From assembly GCA_030562195.1 (NCBI GenBank), contig JAUJPP010000011.1, forward strand, positions 5,456,001 to 5,520,000: a stretch of DNA of 64,000 nt, given 5' to 3'. Origin of the DNA: Nipponacmea schrenckii (lineage: Eukaryota > Mollusca > Gastropoda > Lottiidae). The first letter of the stretch is position 1. Every line of letters begins with the position of its first letter. Below are positions 11,238 through 22,504 of this stretch, in pieces. The position numbers and the translations under genes are program-made. The notes beneath the pieces were generated by a model, which saw only the letters and a program-made list of their open reading frames with translations, searched no databases and had not been told where the DNA came from.

Positions 11238-12727
11238 AATGCCCAGAAAAAGCAAAAATATTTATAGCATTATGACGAAAGAAAGTTAGAGTCGGCTGTA
11301 ACTGCCGTTAAATTGGGGTTATCTTTCAGAAAGGCGACCGAAAAATATGGTATTCCTTAAAGTACTATCAGGGATCACGTTACCGGACATATTTTGCCCG
11401 GAGCACGGTCCGGCCCCCTACTGCTATTCCAGCAAAGGTTGAGGATGAGATTGTCCAAAAGGTTTTGAATGCTGCAGAAATGGGTTTTGGTGTAACAAAG
11501 CAACAACTAATCCTTAAAACAACTCGGTATGTTCGACAGGCAAATATAAAAACACCGTTTAAGACGGGAATACCTGGTGTGGGGGAGGGGGGACTCAAAC
11601 AACGCCAGCCCGAGATTGTTTTGCGGAAACCTGAAAAATTGAGTACCTCAAGATCTAGGATGCTCAATAAGGTGGTAGTGAGTAAGTACTTTGAAGATCT
11701 AGGGAATATTATATCTGATCTAAAAGTATTAGCCAAACCGCACAACATCTGGAACTGTGACGAGACAGGCATCTCATATGAGCACGACCCAGTGAGAGTG
11801 TTAGCAAGGAAAGGTGTTAAAAACTTACCTGGGCGCACCTCGAACAACCGAGAAAATATCACAGTCTTGGCCTCCATAAATGCTATTGGAACATGTATAC
11901 CTCCCATGTACATTGTTAAGGGAAAAACAAATCGAAGTTTGTACGGATTTGCAACATTAGACGCTCCAGAGGGCACTGTGTGGACGTGACATCCTTGGAC
12001 AGGAATGGTTTGTGAATGTCTTCCTGAAAAACTGTGGATCGGAAAGACCATTGTTGCTCATCCTAGACTCACGTGGTTCACACGAAGTAACCGACTTGCT
12101 TCTAAAGGCGCGAGAAAATGATATTCATATTCTTGCCATGCCTCCGCATACCACCCACCATCTTCAGCCATTGGACAAGGGATATTTGGACCTCTCCATC
12201 ATAAGTACAACAGATTATGTACTGAATTTAAGGCTGAGCATCCTTGTCACGTAGTTGACAATATTACCTGGCCGGGCATATTCAAAAAAGCATGGCAGGC
12301 TACTATGACACCAACCAACATAAAGAGTGCTTTTAAATCTACTGGAATTTCCCCCTTTAATCCAGCCGTTTTACCTGAACAAATATTCTCTCCATCCGTT
12401 ATTTATGATAAACCTATGCCCCACGCTAACCAAGATGCATTACATGAAAAACTAAAAAAACAAAAAGAAAAAGAAGAAAGGAAAGCCCTAAGGTTAAAAA
12501 AGGCGGAAACAAATATTAAAGGGGCATAAGGGGATAAAACAAGTACCGTCACAGCTGGTGAAAATCAATGCTTTATTTGCCACGTCGATTTTGAGTCTGA
12601 TTCTGATGACGCACAATGGGTCGCATGTGTTTTGTGTGATCGCTGGATTCATGTTAATTGCATTCCTATCACACACAAAGTAGAAATTGATCCTGCTGTG
12701 GACTTTTACTGTCACGAATGTTATTAA
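11238..12727 (+). pseudogene. Broken pogo/Tigger transposase with C-terminal PHD-type finger
   Basis: After a candidate acceptor (TTTTACAG, ending 11237) the frames read ATG, then a psq-type helix-turn-helix (SFRKATEKYGIP...STIRDHV). The DDE_1 catalytic core follows: CDETG near 11760, LLILDSRGSH near 12055, and PPHTTHHLQPLDKGY near 12140. The usual pogo tail (AFKSTGISPFNP) is at 12323, followed by a lysine/glutamate-rich helix. A stop at 12527-12529 is followed in the same frame by about 65 residues with CFIC, CVLC, HVNC and CHEC pairs, the C4HC3 spacing of a PHD finger. Stops and frameshifts in the N-terminal part and near 11987 and 12190 show that the copy is dead. In the live ancestor the finger may have bound chromatin; that is inference. 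Confidence 0.75.
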
Positions 12728-12845
12728 TTCGCAAGTATGTGTTAAGTTTTGAATTTCCTTTTTTTTAGCCAATTATATTTTTTGGCCAATCTTTCGTCCC
12801 TTTTTTTTAATTAACGTTTCTTTGTAATTTAGCTACTTCATTTAT

Positions 12846-13054
12846 AGCCTGAAGACGGGCCTCTTGAACATTTGCCAGCTTATTTAATTTCTGCCCTCTC
12901 CAACGCTGAGAATTTGTGAATTTGTCTAATACCTTTCAGAATGCAAACTTTGTTCACGTCACAAACATTGTGAACCCTAGCGTCGGAGAGGGCGGCAATT
13001 TGATTGGCTGGGGGCGTTATCAAACTGATTAATGTTCAAGAAGGTCTTTAGGCC
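12846..13054. repeat. Hairpin-forming MITE-like inverted repeat
   Basis: The left arm (AGCCTGAAGACGGGCCTCTTG, from 12846) pairs with the right arm ending TTCAAGAAGGTCTTTAGGCC (to about 13054). Inner arms also pair: GCCCTCTCCAACGCT against AGCGTCGGAGAGGGC. Arms of about 60-80 bp are separated by only 60 bp and there is no ORF. This fits a short fold-back element. Confidence 0.6.
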
Positions 13055-13790
13055 CTAACTGAAGTGTCAATCAAAGTTAATAAATAACGTAACGAAAGTT
13101 GGATCTAAATTTGATTAGAGTGTACATATACATAATGTCTCTTGAATGTTAAAATAATGAAATGCTTTATCAATAATGATTACACGTGCATGTAGCACGA
13201 TTAAATGAAATATTTGAGTTTACTTTACCCTTGCCAAAATCCTTCATATTGTTGGTTGGAAAAACCTATTCTGCTTGAAACTTCATAAACAGTTGTGCAT
13301 GTTTCGTGCTTGTCGATAACCTCAGGGTTTAATTTTGAGTCTGGATAATCGTGTCCGCTAGCTTGACTCCAGCCCTGTGTAAGAAAATAGCCATTTTCTT
13401 ATCTTAAATTAATTTAGTGTGAAACAAACTTTTTACTTTCTTTACTTTACTCTCTTACGGACCGTTGTTTACATCGGTAATAACAATGTTAATTGGCTAT
13501 CATTGTATTCGAGCTGAAGTGCCTTTGTGACTAGCCGATATTTGTACAGGTGTAAGGTGGCCGACCGCCGACCTGAGGTTCACCTAGAAACATGTATTGG
13601 GTCCCCAAATGACCACTCTTGACCAGCCCACTTGAAAGGGATTGGGTTATTATACATGAGGTAATAGTCAATTAACAGTTATAGGGGTCCGTGAAAGAAG
13701 TAAACATTATTAATATTTCTATTATATTCTTTTATTTCGGATATTATCTATATCTTTATTCTTTTATTCTTCTATACTCTTAATTATTTT
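13055..13790. other. Non-coding stretch upstream of gypsy remnant
   Basis: No frame or known domain is seen. It may contain a decayed 5' LTR of the gypsy element, but I could not match any part of it to sequence after 19300, so no LTR is claimed. Confidence 0.4.
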
Positions 13791-13969
13791 TGTATTGTAT
13801 TGTATTGTGTGACTTGGCTTTATCAGGCGGGAAAAATACTTCTCTCAACAGTTAGTTTCGAGGATACCGAACTGTTCAGACGCCTGATATCGCCAACCGC
13901 AGCCTACCTATACGTTAACTTAATAAATCATCTTAAACCATCGCAAGTACTTGAAGTTATTTCAAAAGA

Positions 13970-14690
13970 ACAACACAACGTGACGAAGTCCTACACTTGC
14001 CGAATCGGCACATGGAGTATCTCACATTATCACTCCTTTCGACGGTGAACCAGCCAAATTTAGGGACTGGATAAAGTCGATAGAAAAATATGCAGTCCTT
14101 GCTAAAATTGATACGAATAAAATGAAACTCATAGCGTTTCAAACTTCGAAAGGGATAGTTTCTAATTTCATTTAAAGGTATATAGAATCAAATCCGGAAT
14201 CTGACTATTTAAGCCTTAAACAAGAACTGTCAATAAGATTTAGTGAGGTCATGGATCCGTTACATGCCTTGGCACTTTTGCGGAAGGTGAAACAAAATTC
14301 CCACGAAAACGTTCAATGTTTCGGAGAGAGACTGCTTCTTTTGGCAACAGAAGCATACACTGGGCCTTCAACCGCGGAAGTCGAAAGAAAACTGATAGGC
14401 TTGTTTGTGGACGGGTTAAAAGACAACTATCTCAAATTGAAAATCATGCGAGAAAATCCAGACACCTTGCAAGAAGCTGTCACATCAGCAATGACTGAAC
14501 AAAATTTAAGGAAAATGTTTCAGTTAAGAACAGGAAACAATGCCTCACAAAGTATTCAAGCTATTCGGAAACGATGGAAGTCGATCACTTCCGTCAAAAA
14601 CGTTGTCATATTTGCAAAAAGTTAGGACACATAAGTTCAAATTGCCGTTCACGTTATAAAATAAATGCAGTAGAAAACGCAAGACCAGAC
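13970..14690 (+). pseudogene. Ty3/gypsy gag remnant with CCHC zinc knuckle
   Basis: Across two frames the order is FDGEPAKFRDWIKSIEKY (about 14037), a helical block with an in-frame stop near 14174, then MDPLHALALL..VKQ.. (14251 onward) through a FVDGLK...L segment. A zinc knuckle closes it at about 14607, CxxCxxxxHxxxxC (CHICKKLGHISSNC). This is the capsid-to-nucleocapsid layout of gypsy Gag proteins, which package element RNA in cytoplasmic particles. At least one stop and one frameshift (near 14570) break it. A reverse transcriptase in the same orientation follows at 15650. Confidence 0.7.
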
Positions 14691-15645
14691 TTTAAATTTA
14701 ATCCTTGTAAGACATTTAGAAGTATAACTGCTACATTAAAAAAGAGAAGAAATTGTTATGGATATAAAAACTTCTATTTATTAACAACAGCCACAACGTT
14801 TCAATTACACATACAGGTAACGTTTTCAAGTGAATATTAACCAAATAAAAATATACTCCTTATATATGCCGGAAACTCAACAACTCAATAAATGTACAAA
14901 AAAAACTTAATCGTATAAATTAGGGATTACCAGTTGCTCCAAATATTAAAAGTGCAAACAATTAGATGACTAAATTAGGTAAAATACGCCCTTACTTGAG
15001 AACTATACTAAAAGCGGATGCTGCCGATTAGATAAGAACTAACCACAGTCCTAAAGGTTGTTGAATTCAAAGTCAACTAGTGACAATGAGAGGTTAATAG
15101 GAGAAACTCAAGCCACTATCTACCGAATAAAAGACACATAAAGATTAAAAAGAGAACAGCACCAAATAGTATTAGCGGAACAATAGGAAATAACCCAAAC
15201 AAATAAATGCGACACAGCCTACGATACTAGTTTTACCTAAATGAGAACAAATAGAGCATAAGAGAAGCAGTGAATCAGAAACAATAACCATCTGATATAA
15301 GATACATGGACTTGGTAATTGTGAAACTCAACCTGTACATTTATAATAGGAACAACTATTGGTTTTTTAAAAGTTCTTGATTCGATTTGACTAAAGGAGT
15401 TAATAAGAGGATATTATATTAGTTCCTGTTCTTTGACATGTATACTAGTAGGAGTGTTAAGGCAAGAACAGGAGTACTATTCTTTAATGTTAAAAATGAA
15501 CAATTAAGTATGTGTAATGAAACTTGTCGAATGACAACCTGACTATTAAATCATAGACCATTAGGACTCCTTAAAGACTTAAAAGTGGAACTGTTGGAAA
15601 AGGCAATAGATGAACATTGTTGAGACGAATTATAGAATCGTTCCA
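14691..15645. other. Decayed gypsy interior, no readable domain
   Basis: This stretch lies between Gag and reverse transcriptase, where protease would be expected. I see no DTG/DSG catalytic triad in any frame. The sequence is rich in stops and adenine. Confidence 0.45.
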
Positions 15646-15649
15646 GGAC

Positions 15650-16258
15650 TAAAGCTTCCCTGTCGTAATAGTGGACAAGAAAGATGGATCCAAGCGCTTT
15701 TGTGTTGAATACAGAGCATTGAATAAGATCATCAAAATTAATTCTTATCCACTTCCCTTGATTGACGATGTATTGGCATTACTTAATTCAGCTTAATATT
15801 TTACAACACTTGATTTAAGAGCTGGATTCTGCCAGGTTAAGGAAGAAGATAAAGAAAAAACAGCCTTCGTATGTCACAAAGGACTTTACGAATTTAACGT
15901 CATGCCATTCGTTATATCAAATAGTCCTGGAATTTTTCAACAGCTAATGTCTATAGTACTTGATGGACTAGACAAATTCGCAGTCGCCTATCTTGACGAC
16001 ATCTTAATATTTTCAAAATCACCAGAAGAACATTTAGACATTGTTTTCAACAGACTGAGAGAACACAATCTCAGACTAAACTCAAAAAGTGCGCGTTCAT
16101 GAAAGAGGAAACAAAATACCTCGGATTCAAAATTACCACAAAAGGTCTGATGCCAGATCCCGACAAAGTAATTGCCATACGTGGAATGTCTGCAATTGCA
16201 GAACCATTGATAGATCTGACTAAGAAGTACGCGAAATTCAAATGGACTGACGAATGAC
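15650..16258 (+). pseudogene. Ty3/gypsy reverse transcriptase fragment
   Basis: The plus-strand frame reads [20 protein letters not shown], then [19 protein letters not shown], a FNVMPF motif and the catalytic AYLDDILIFSKS (YLDD near 15990). These are successive conserved blocks of gypsy-type reverse transcriptase, which copies element RNA into DNA. A stop (TAA) falls between the LLNSA and YFTTLDL blocks near 15795. A frameshift follows near 16080, after which KYLGF and a KKYAKFKWT segment appear with a deletion between them. The connection and RNase H domains are missing: arm B of the inverted repeat begins at 16282, about 25 bp later. Confidence 0.8.
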
Positions 16259-16281
16259 CCAATGCTGACCTGCCATATGTA

Positions 16282-18155
16282 CATCCTTTAATAATTATAA
16301 ACCTACCAGTAATAATCCTACATTCATTGGTTCCACTTGTAATCCCTTTCTATCTTTCAGCTGATAACTTATGTGGTAACCGGTCATCAACTTCTGCTGA
16401 AAGCTCATTAGACCAATTGAAACCAAAGTGGCTCTAGTACCTCTATTGCACAGGACACAAATGAATCTCCAAATGGGACATGGGCACACACCTTTCTTAT
16501 TCCCTGGGAACGATTTCCAAAGATATTTTTAGAAGATTGTGAAAAGAAACAAAGGCCAGACGAGTCGATGACAAGAGAGGCAATTAGAATTTTATTCCAC
16601 AGCATCCGAGAGGTCTGCAAAAAACCAACTGGAAAGGATATATATGTAATTGCAGCTAAGTTTGTTAACAAGTACATGGATTCATTAGGGGACAAAATAA
16701 TGGGCAAAATAATGGGTAATGGTTATACAAGTGTAATAAGAAATATTACTGAAAGATTAAACAACTGCAATATAAAAAGTAATCAATCCAAAAGTTCATC
16801 ATCAAGTGAATCATCTCAAAGATATGGCTGTCATGCAACGTCGTGGAATGTAGATGTTGATGAAGAGGAAGAGCAAGCTCTGCAGAGAAAAGTAGAATGG
16901 ATGAAACAGGGATACATTACGTCTAAAAACATGACTTGAAAGAAGACCATTGATGAATACATGAGTGATACTTATCCTCTTCAGAGGAAACTGATTAATG
17001 AGGGCAATATTGATGAAGTGAGAAATAGCTTCCCTATCTTTTTGAAAGAGAGTACATATCCTTTCATTTCAACAAACTGACTGGGCATTTCCTCGAGAAC
17101 TACGAGAAATCTGAGAAAAAAAAAGTTCTCCATTTTTCATTTCTTGAGAAAGGAGAAGGCTGTGGCAGTAAAAAATGAAATTTCAATCATGGATAATTAT
17201 GTAAAATAAACGAACCATCATTTCAAGTTACTGGCTTTCATAAAGATATTAATGGCTTTTTTCAAAGAAGATGGTCTAGTCGAGTTTTTCGAGGTGTGTT
17301 GATTTTTTAAATGCCTATTTAATCTTCATTTTTATACGCCATATTGCCGTCGCCCCTGTCCGTCCGTCTGTCCACATTTGTTTATGCTCAATAGAGGCTA
17401 CAATTTTTAACTGATCTTAATGAAACTTGGTATGCATAGATATTATTGAAATCTTGGTCAAGTTCGAAATTGGTAACAATCGGATGAACAGTTTTCGAGT
17501 TTTTGCCCTTTCTGTAAGAAAAACCCGTCAAATTTTTGGTTTGTATGCTCGATAGAGACTACAATTTTGAACTGATTTTAATAAATCTTAGAAAAAATGA
17601 GTCATATTTAGATTGCATGCTCAATGGAGGTTACAATTTTTAACTGATCTAAATGAAACTTAATATGCCTGTAAATATTGATAAAATCTTGGTCAAGGTT
17701 GAATTTGTAATAAATGTATGAACAGTTTTGGAGTTATTGCCCTTGACTGAGTAAAATGCATTCAATTTGGTTTATATGCAACATAGAGGCTACAAAACCC
17801 TAACTTAAAATAAAACTCTGTAAGCATGTATTACATATTAATCAGATCTCAGACAAGTTCAAAACAATAGGTTGACTGGTGTTGCTGTTATTGCCCTTAA
17901 CTTATTAAAAACGCGTCAGAGTAATTCGACTGGATTTTATTATTAATACTATTTCAAAGGTCATTATTAAGTCACTCAGGACTCGGCTATCATTTCTGAC
18001 AGCTGTTAGTGGGCGTATGTTACCTCGCCTGGCAAGCTGTCTTCTTTATTTATTATTATTATTAGGTGCATAGATGAAGAATTTCTTATAATCTGAAGGA
18101 CTAAAAAGTATGATTTTTCACTTTTTGTGACCTTAAAACACTTTTATAAATGGTG
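16282..18155 (+). repeat. Inverted repeat arm B (partner at 1891-3725)
   Basis: Reverse-complement match to arm A, in the orientation where the encoded domain reads on the plus strand. It lies between gypsy reverse transcriptase (ends 16258) and the downstream remnants at 18337-19300. This suggests insertion into, or joining with, the gypsy copy. No clean target duplication is visible. The distal part (17330-18000) holds the same GGCAATAA-type units as arm A. Confidence 0.85.
16400..16939 (+). pseudogene. Uncharacterised repeat-encoded domain, copy B
   Basis: Same domain as 3081-3640. Here the IPWERFPK block and the REAIRIL block are in one open frame, so this copy is better through the middle. 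It carries an extra base near 16420 that breaks the upstream serine-rich part, which is intact in copy A. Frame 16568-16939 covers the main block and ends shortly after the acidic DEEEEQ segment. A candidate acceptor (TTTCAG) lies near 16360. The serine stretch and acidic tail suggest a flexible C-terminus. Function unknown; the weak memory match is to SAM-associated fish and mollusc proteins. Confidence 0.5.
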
Positions 18156-18336
18156 ATTGCAATTGTGTAATTCCAATGCTTCTGTGGTTGGTTTCTCTTT
18201 GTCTGATGTGACATATTTTTCAGCCTAGTACATTGTGGAATTATATTGATTGCGCAATATTTTAAATATACAGGCGAGTAAGACCGCTAGTCTCAGTTTA
18301 TCATTCTCATACGTGAAGTGTGTTTGATTTTATATT

Positions 18337-18800
18337 ATGTCAGAGGAAAATATGGATACAGATGGCGATAATCCAGAAGATTTAAACATCAGCATTGATT
18401 TACATATAAATTACCTTAAGGAACAATTGGGACATTTTCAAGAACTGAAAGACACATTGTTATTAGAAGGACGACATAGTGCAGAATTGTTTCATATGAA
18501 TAATATTAAAAAACTGAAAAAAAACATTAACTTTCATCCTTCATCCAACTCAACCACCCACCTGTGAGGATTTTTTTTTTTAAAAACTAAAAACTTTACT
18601 TGGTGAAATTGAAAGTGTTCCGGAAATTGGAAATTTTGATGTCGGTGTTAATGATGATGATATCATTAAACAAAAAATAATTCATTTTGATACCTTCGTG
18701 AAACAAAATCAGTCACGTACAATCAAATCCTATGTTACATATGGACTATGGTTGGATAAACTGTACTTTTGGAACATTTGAATCATTCGTAAAAGAAAAA
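18337..18800 (+). pseudogene. Retroelement-associated unknown region shared with 52905-53328
   Basis: An ORF starts MSEENMDTDGDNPEDL and runs to 18567. Broken frames follow with NFHPS, then QSRTIKSYVTYGLWLDKLY and ESFVKEKLSF. The same order of motifs occurs at 52905-53328. I do not recognise the domain. It sits directly before gypsy integrase C-terminal text, so it may be a cargo or accessory part of that retroelement family. Stops and frameshifts are frequent. Confidence 0.45.
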
Positions 18801-18834
18801 TTATCATTTCACTAACTTGGACTAAGTTATCCCA

Positions 18835-19300
18835 CGTCTATATATGATTCAACCGAATTTACGCCCTTTTTATATCGTATATGGTCGAGATCCGTTACTG
18901 TCGTTTGATTGTATGTTAGAACCCAAAATCAAGTATTCAGGTGATGATTAAGTCCCATATATGCTTAAGAAACAAAACATCGCATTTAGGACATTAAAAG
19001 AAAATACGGAAAAAAATCGGATGAAAAATAAGGCACTTTATGAAGCACTTTGTGTGCAGTTTGAGGTAGGCGATCCAGTGTTTTATTATAATCCAGACAT
19101 GCCCTAAAATAAGTCTTGCAAATTTAATCTTAAGTGGCAACCGCCTTTTGATATTTAAGGATTAAAATAAATAACTTAACTCGTTGCTTTTGAGCCGAGA
19201 GAAACAGTTTGGATTCTCTCGTTAAAGTCAAACATTATTTTAGAACAAACCTCGCCAGTTAATTTCAGAATTCGAATCAATAAAACACGTTTAATCCATG
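18835..19300 (+). pseudogene. Gypsy integrase C-terminal remnant
   Basis: The plus-strand reading gives RPFYIVYGRDPLLSFD, then FRTLKENTEKNRMKNKALYE, FEVGDPVFYYNP and KFNLKWQPPFDI. This is the usual C-terminal order of gypsy integrases: an FxxxYGRxP motif, a helical stretch, GDxV, then a GPY/F-like module. Integrase joins element DNA to the host chromosome. Stops occur near 18949 and 19106 and the copy is dead. The catalytic core is missing, consistent with loss around arm B. Confidence 0.65.
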
Positions 19301-21240
19301 AAGAAAATCAGATGATTCCTGGAATGAGGAGCGCCCTATCACTAAGTTACCAAATCCAAAGATCACCACAACACCTGGAACACGACAACAACCACTACAC
19401 AGTGTAAAGGTGATGTAAGGTCTTCCACTGGGGGATACGCATTCCCACCAATCCGAAGATGGTGTTAAGGATTCACACCCAACGGCCGGTGAACCTTTTT
19501 CATCTGTGAAAATTAAAGTAGTACAAAATACCTTTGTTTTTCGGATTCAGAATCATCGGACTCTTGTCAGACAGCAGCCCAGTTTCGGACACAAGCTCTG
19601 TGCCTGACAAGCGAGCAAAAGTTGAACTCAATTTGCTCCAGAAACTTTGGACGTTTTTTCAGTACGTTGCATAAATAAAATATATGTTTACATATTTTTT
19701 TTTATAAACAATATTTTATTCACAACAGTGAAAAAATGCCTATCTAGCCCCTATCAATACGTACAATTGCAAAAATCATGAAACATATATATATACTAAG
19801 AAACTGTAGGCTATGCGGGGCACATTAAGTTTTAAGACCTTTTCTGTGGGGGAAAGAAAAATTGTGAGGCATATAAAATACCTCACATTTAAAAATGGTA
19901 CTTTTTGCATTTTAGACCCACCCCCATGTTAAAATCACATAATGCCTAATACTGGTTTTAAGAAGAAATTTTATCACAGTGAATTTTTCCATGATTTAAT
20001 CAAACGATTATGTTACTTTGATCGCATTGTAGTAGATCGAAACTTATCATTGCAGCAATCGATTAGGCTAGGAATATATCCATGGATAAGGGGCATTATA
20101 TATGTATTTTACAACGATTATGAGAGGGGCAGCCATTTTGTCGACAGTGACTACTAGCCTAGATGGATTTGCCTGTGGGATTTATCGGTTTTACCGATGA
20201 ATTTAAACATTCTCAAGCCTCTGTATTTTGTAGTGATTTCAGTTTGGATGTTCTTGACACTGTAGAATTCAGTGGTTATTTGTTCATTGCTTTTTTTGAT
20301 TTTTTTTTTTTTGCTCGACTGCCACTTGTTTTGTCTCTTGAATGGATTTAGTAGTCGTATGTTTATTGGTTGCTTAATTTAACTTATATAACTTTTATAG
20401 TTTATGGATTAAATGATACGGGTAGGGCCTAATTTTATTTATTTATTTTTTTTTTTATTTGTGACATTTCAGGCCCCGAGTCTTATTGAAACCCATACAT
20501 TTCAAATTAGGCCTAGGTTAATGTATTTCCACCAATTTTGAACCCATCATTCTTTGTCTTCACGGGAAAGGAGGAAAGTTCGTACCCTGAACTTTTCGTA
20601 CCCTCATTTTCGGCCATATTGTATCCTCGTCTCCGTTATTTCGTACCGGTACCCTAAAGTTAAAAATTCAAATAGTCATTTCGTACCCTGGTCATAAATA
20701 GATTATAAATGTTCAATCAGGCCCTTGATGTCAATCACATTCAATTAGCACTTTTAACTGTGATTGATGAGATGGTTTCGCTAATCTTATTTGAAATCGC
20801 CGATAGTAGTGATTAACTGAACTGAACTGAACTTAATTACGGCTTTAGCAAAGTTTGCTTTAGCCCAATAACAAATACATGTACGATACAAAATATTGAA
20901 CATATATACACAATATATACAAATAGAAAAATATCCAGGAAACACAAAATATATCACATAAGTTAGTTACAATAATGAACATCTATGATGCCATGAGGAG
21001 TATAGGTATTGACAGACACTGTAGGTTATATCTTTATCAGAACATTTCATTACCATGTATTGTGCCCATTTATATAAAAATAAAATATAAGTTCTTTCAT
21101 CTTGCAGTTTATCATGGTGTGCCTGAATGGTTAATTTTTCAAATCTGGATTTTTATCTTCTTTTGTTGATAATAATGGCACTCTCTTTTTTTTTTATTAT
21201 TATTACAAAAAAATTATAAATGTATTTTGTATATTTGTAT
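19301..21240. other. Non-coding stretch
   Basis: No recognised coding frame. The motif TTCGTACC recurs four times at 20578-20690. Elsewhere there is T-rich and AT-rich sequence. The 3' LTR of the gypsy remnant, if it survives, would lie near 19400-19700, but I could not pair it with a 5' copy. Confidence 0.5.
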
Positions 21241-21262
21241 TATGTGTTTTTTTTTTCTTTAG

Positions 21263-21351
21263 GAAATAGTTTGGGTTCAGCTTGATGGTGGAATTTGGTG
21301 GCCAGGGTACGTAGCTGATGAAGAAATCAGATTTTGGGATGAAGATTACAT
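21263..21351 (+). CDS. PWWP-domain exon
   Basis: An 89-bp open segment is bounded by a strong acceptor (T-tract, CTTTAG) and a consensus donor (gtgagt at 21352). It reads EIVWVQLDGGIWWPGYVADE in phase 0. VW..x..GGIWWPG is the hallmark start of a PWWP domain, which binds methylated histone H3 tails and DNA in chromatin proteins. The exon keeps its frame, splice sites and domain core, so it looks like a host gene exon rather than a repeat. Only the first strands of the domain (about 30 residues) are encoded here; the rest should lie in the next exon. Part of a larger plus-strand gene is likely. Gene identity unknown. Confidence 0.6.
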
Positions 21352-21845
21352 GTGAGTAGTGGTACATTATTTTTGGTGGTTTTTGCTCTTTAATCTTTTC
21401 TTATACCATATTTTGCTTTTTGCTTTCAACAAAATCTTTAGAGTGAGTCATCTTTTTCATGTTACTGAAAAAAAAGACTTTACTGCTGTACTAACTTTAA
21501 CTAGCTGTGAATCTGGAGGAGTTTGGTCAGAACAAACTTCTTCCCTATTTGTCAAATCACTCCTATAAAAAAGCGGAATACAGCTTCAAAAAATTACTTA
21601 CAGTATTCCATTTGTATTCAAAATGTCCCTTTCTCTGGGAATTTTTTAGTCTTAAGCCTGTTGAGTGGCAGTTTCTCATTGAATTTTATTATAGTTATAT
21701 ATGGTGTAGTAGGATATGTATGTTGGAAGTATGGTTTTTCTGCACTTGTCTATTGAGTAAGCTAATGCTTTTTGCTGCAGCAAGTGTATATTTTAGTGCA
21801 TTGTTTTTGCTTGCATATTTTAATTTTTTCAAATGCTTTTCGCAG

Positions 21846-21919
21846 TATGAGTCCAAATAATGAAAAGACCAAACCCTTTTGTGATGAAGTAAATGAAAGT
21901 CTAACTAAGATTGGTAGAG
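21846..21919 (+). CDS. Possible next exon after the PWWP exon
   Basis: A 74-bp segment between an acceptor (CTTTTCGCAG) and a possible donor (gtagct at 21920) stays open in the phase left by 21263-21351. It gives a short charged sequence with MSPNNEKTKPFCDEV. There is no recognised motif and the donor is weak. Offered only because phase and spacing fit. Confidence 0.3.
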
Positions 21920-22500
21920 GTAGCTTTTGTTCCTAATGAATCGTTTGTAGATAATTCTACTAAGCCAATCATTAACTAATAATTTTGGTTTTAAGTAAAT
22001 TAGAGTTTTTTTTTCTTTAAAGTGATTGATAATTTCTTTTTTATTTGGATTTTGTATTAATATTGAATTTTATTCAAGCAAGCTTAATAGAATGGCTTTG
22101 CATGCAGTTTTATTATTATTATTATTTTTGCATGGCCAAACTTATTTCTTTAGTTTTTATATGTCCACTTTTGGATGTACATGTATATTGTTGGCACCCT
22201 GGCCATTCATCTGTTGTGATAAAGGCGACAATTCTTGCTTGTTAAGAACTTTTTTAACCATTATCATAATAAAATCACGGTACCTTTCGATAAACAGCTT
22301 TGCATTGTTCAAGTCAATCAGATAATTTTTAGATAGTCTTGATCTATCAGACTTCTACAGCTAGTACTACTAGGAGATGATTCCAGTATATATAGACAAT
22401 GTACACCATTGAAAATGTTTAAGAAATGTTGTTTAAAAGGTTTTAGAACCTTCTGCTGACATGGAGAAAGTTTTGTACTTGTGCAAAGATGTTGGTATCT
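21920..22500. other. AT-rich intronic or intergenic stretch
   Basis: Hydrophobic short frames here are a by-product of T-rich composition. Nothing else is seen. Confidence 0.5.
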
Positions 22501-22504
22501 TGAT

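Noticed and set aside
13055..19700. LTRs of the gypsy remnant
   Set aside because: I compared the flanks for a shared segment with TG...CA ends and found none that I could support.
21359..22325. Hydrophobic frames suggesting membrane proteins
   Set aside because: Result of T-rich sequence reading as Phe/Leu/Ile; no conserved motif or splice support.
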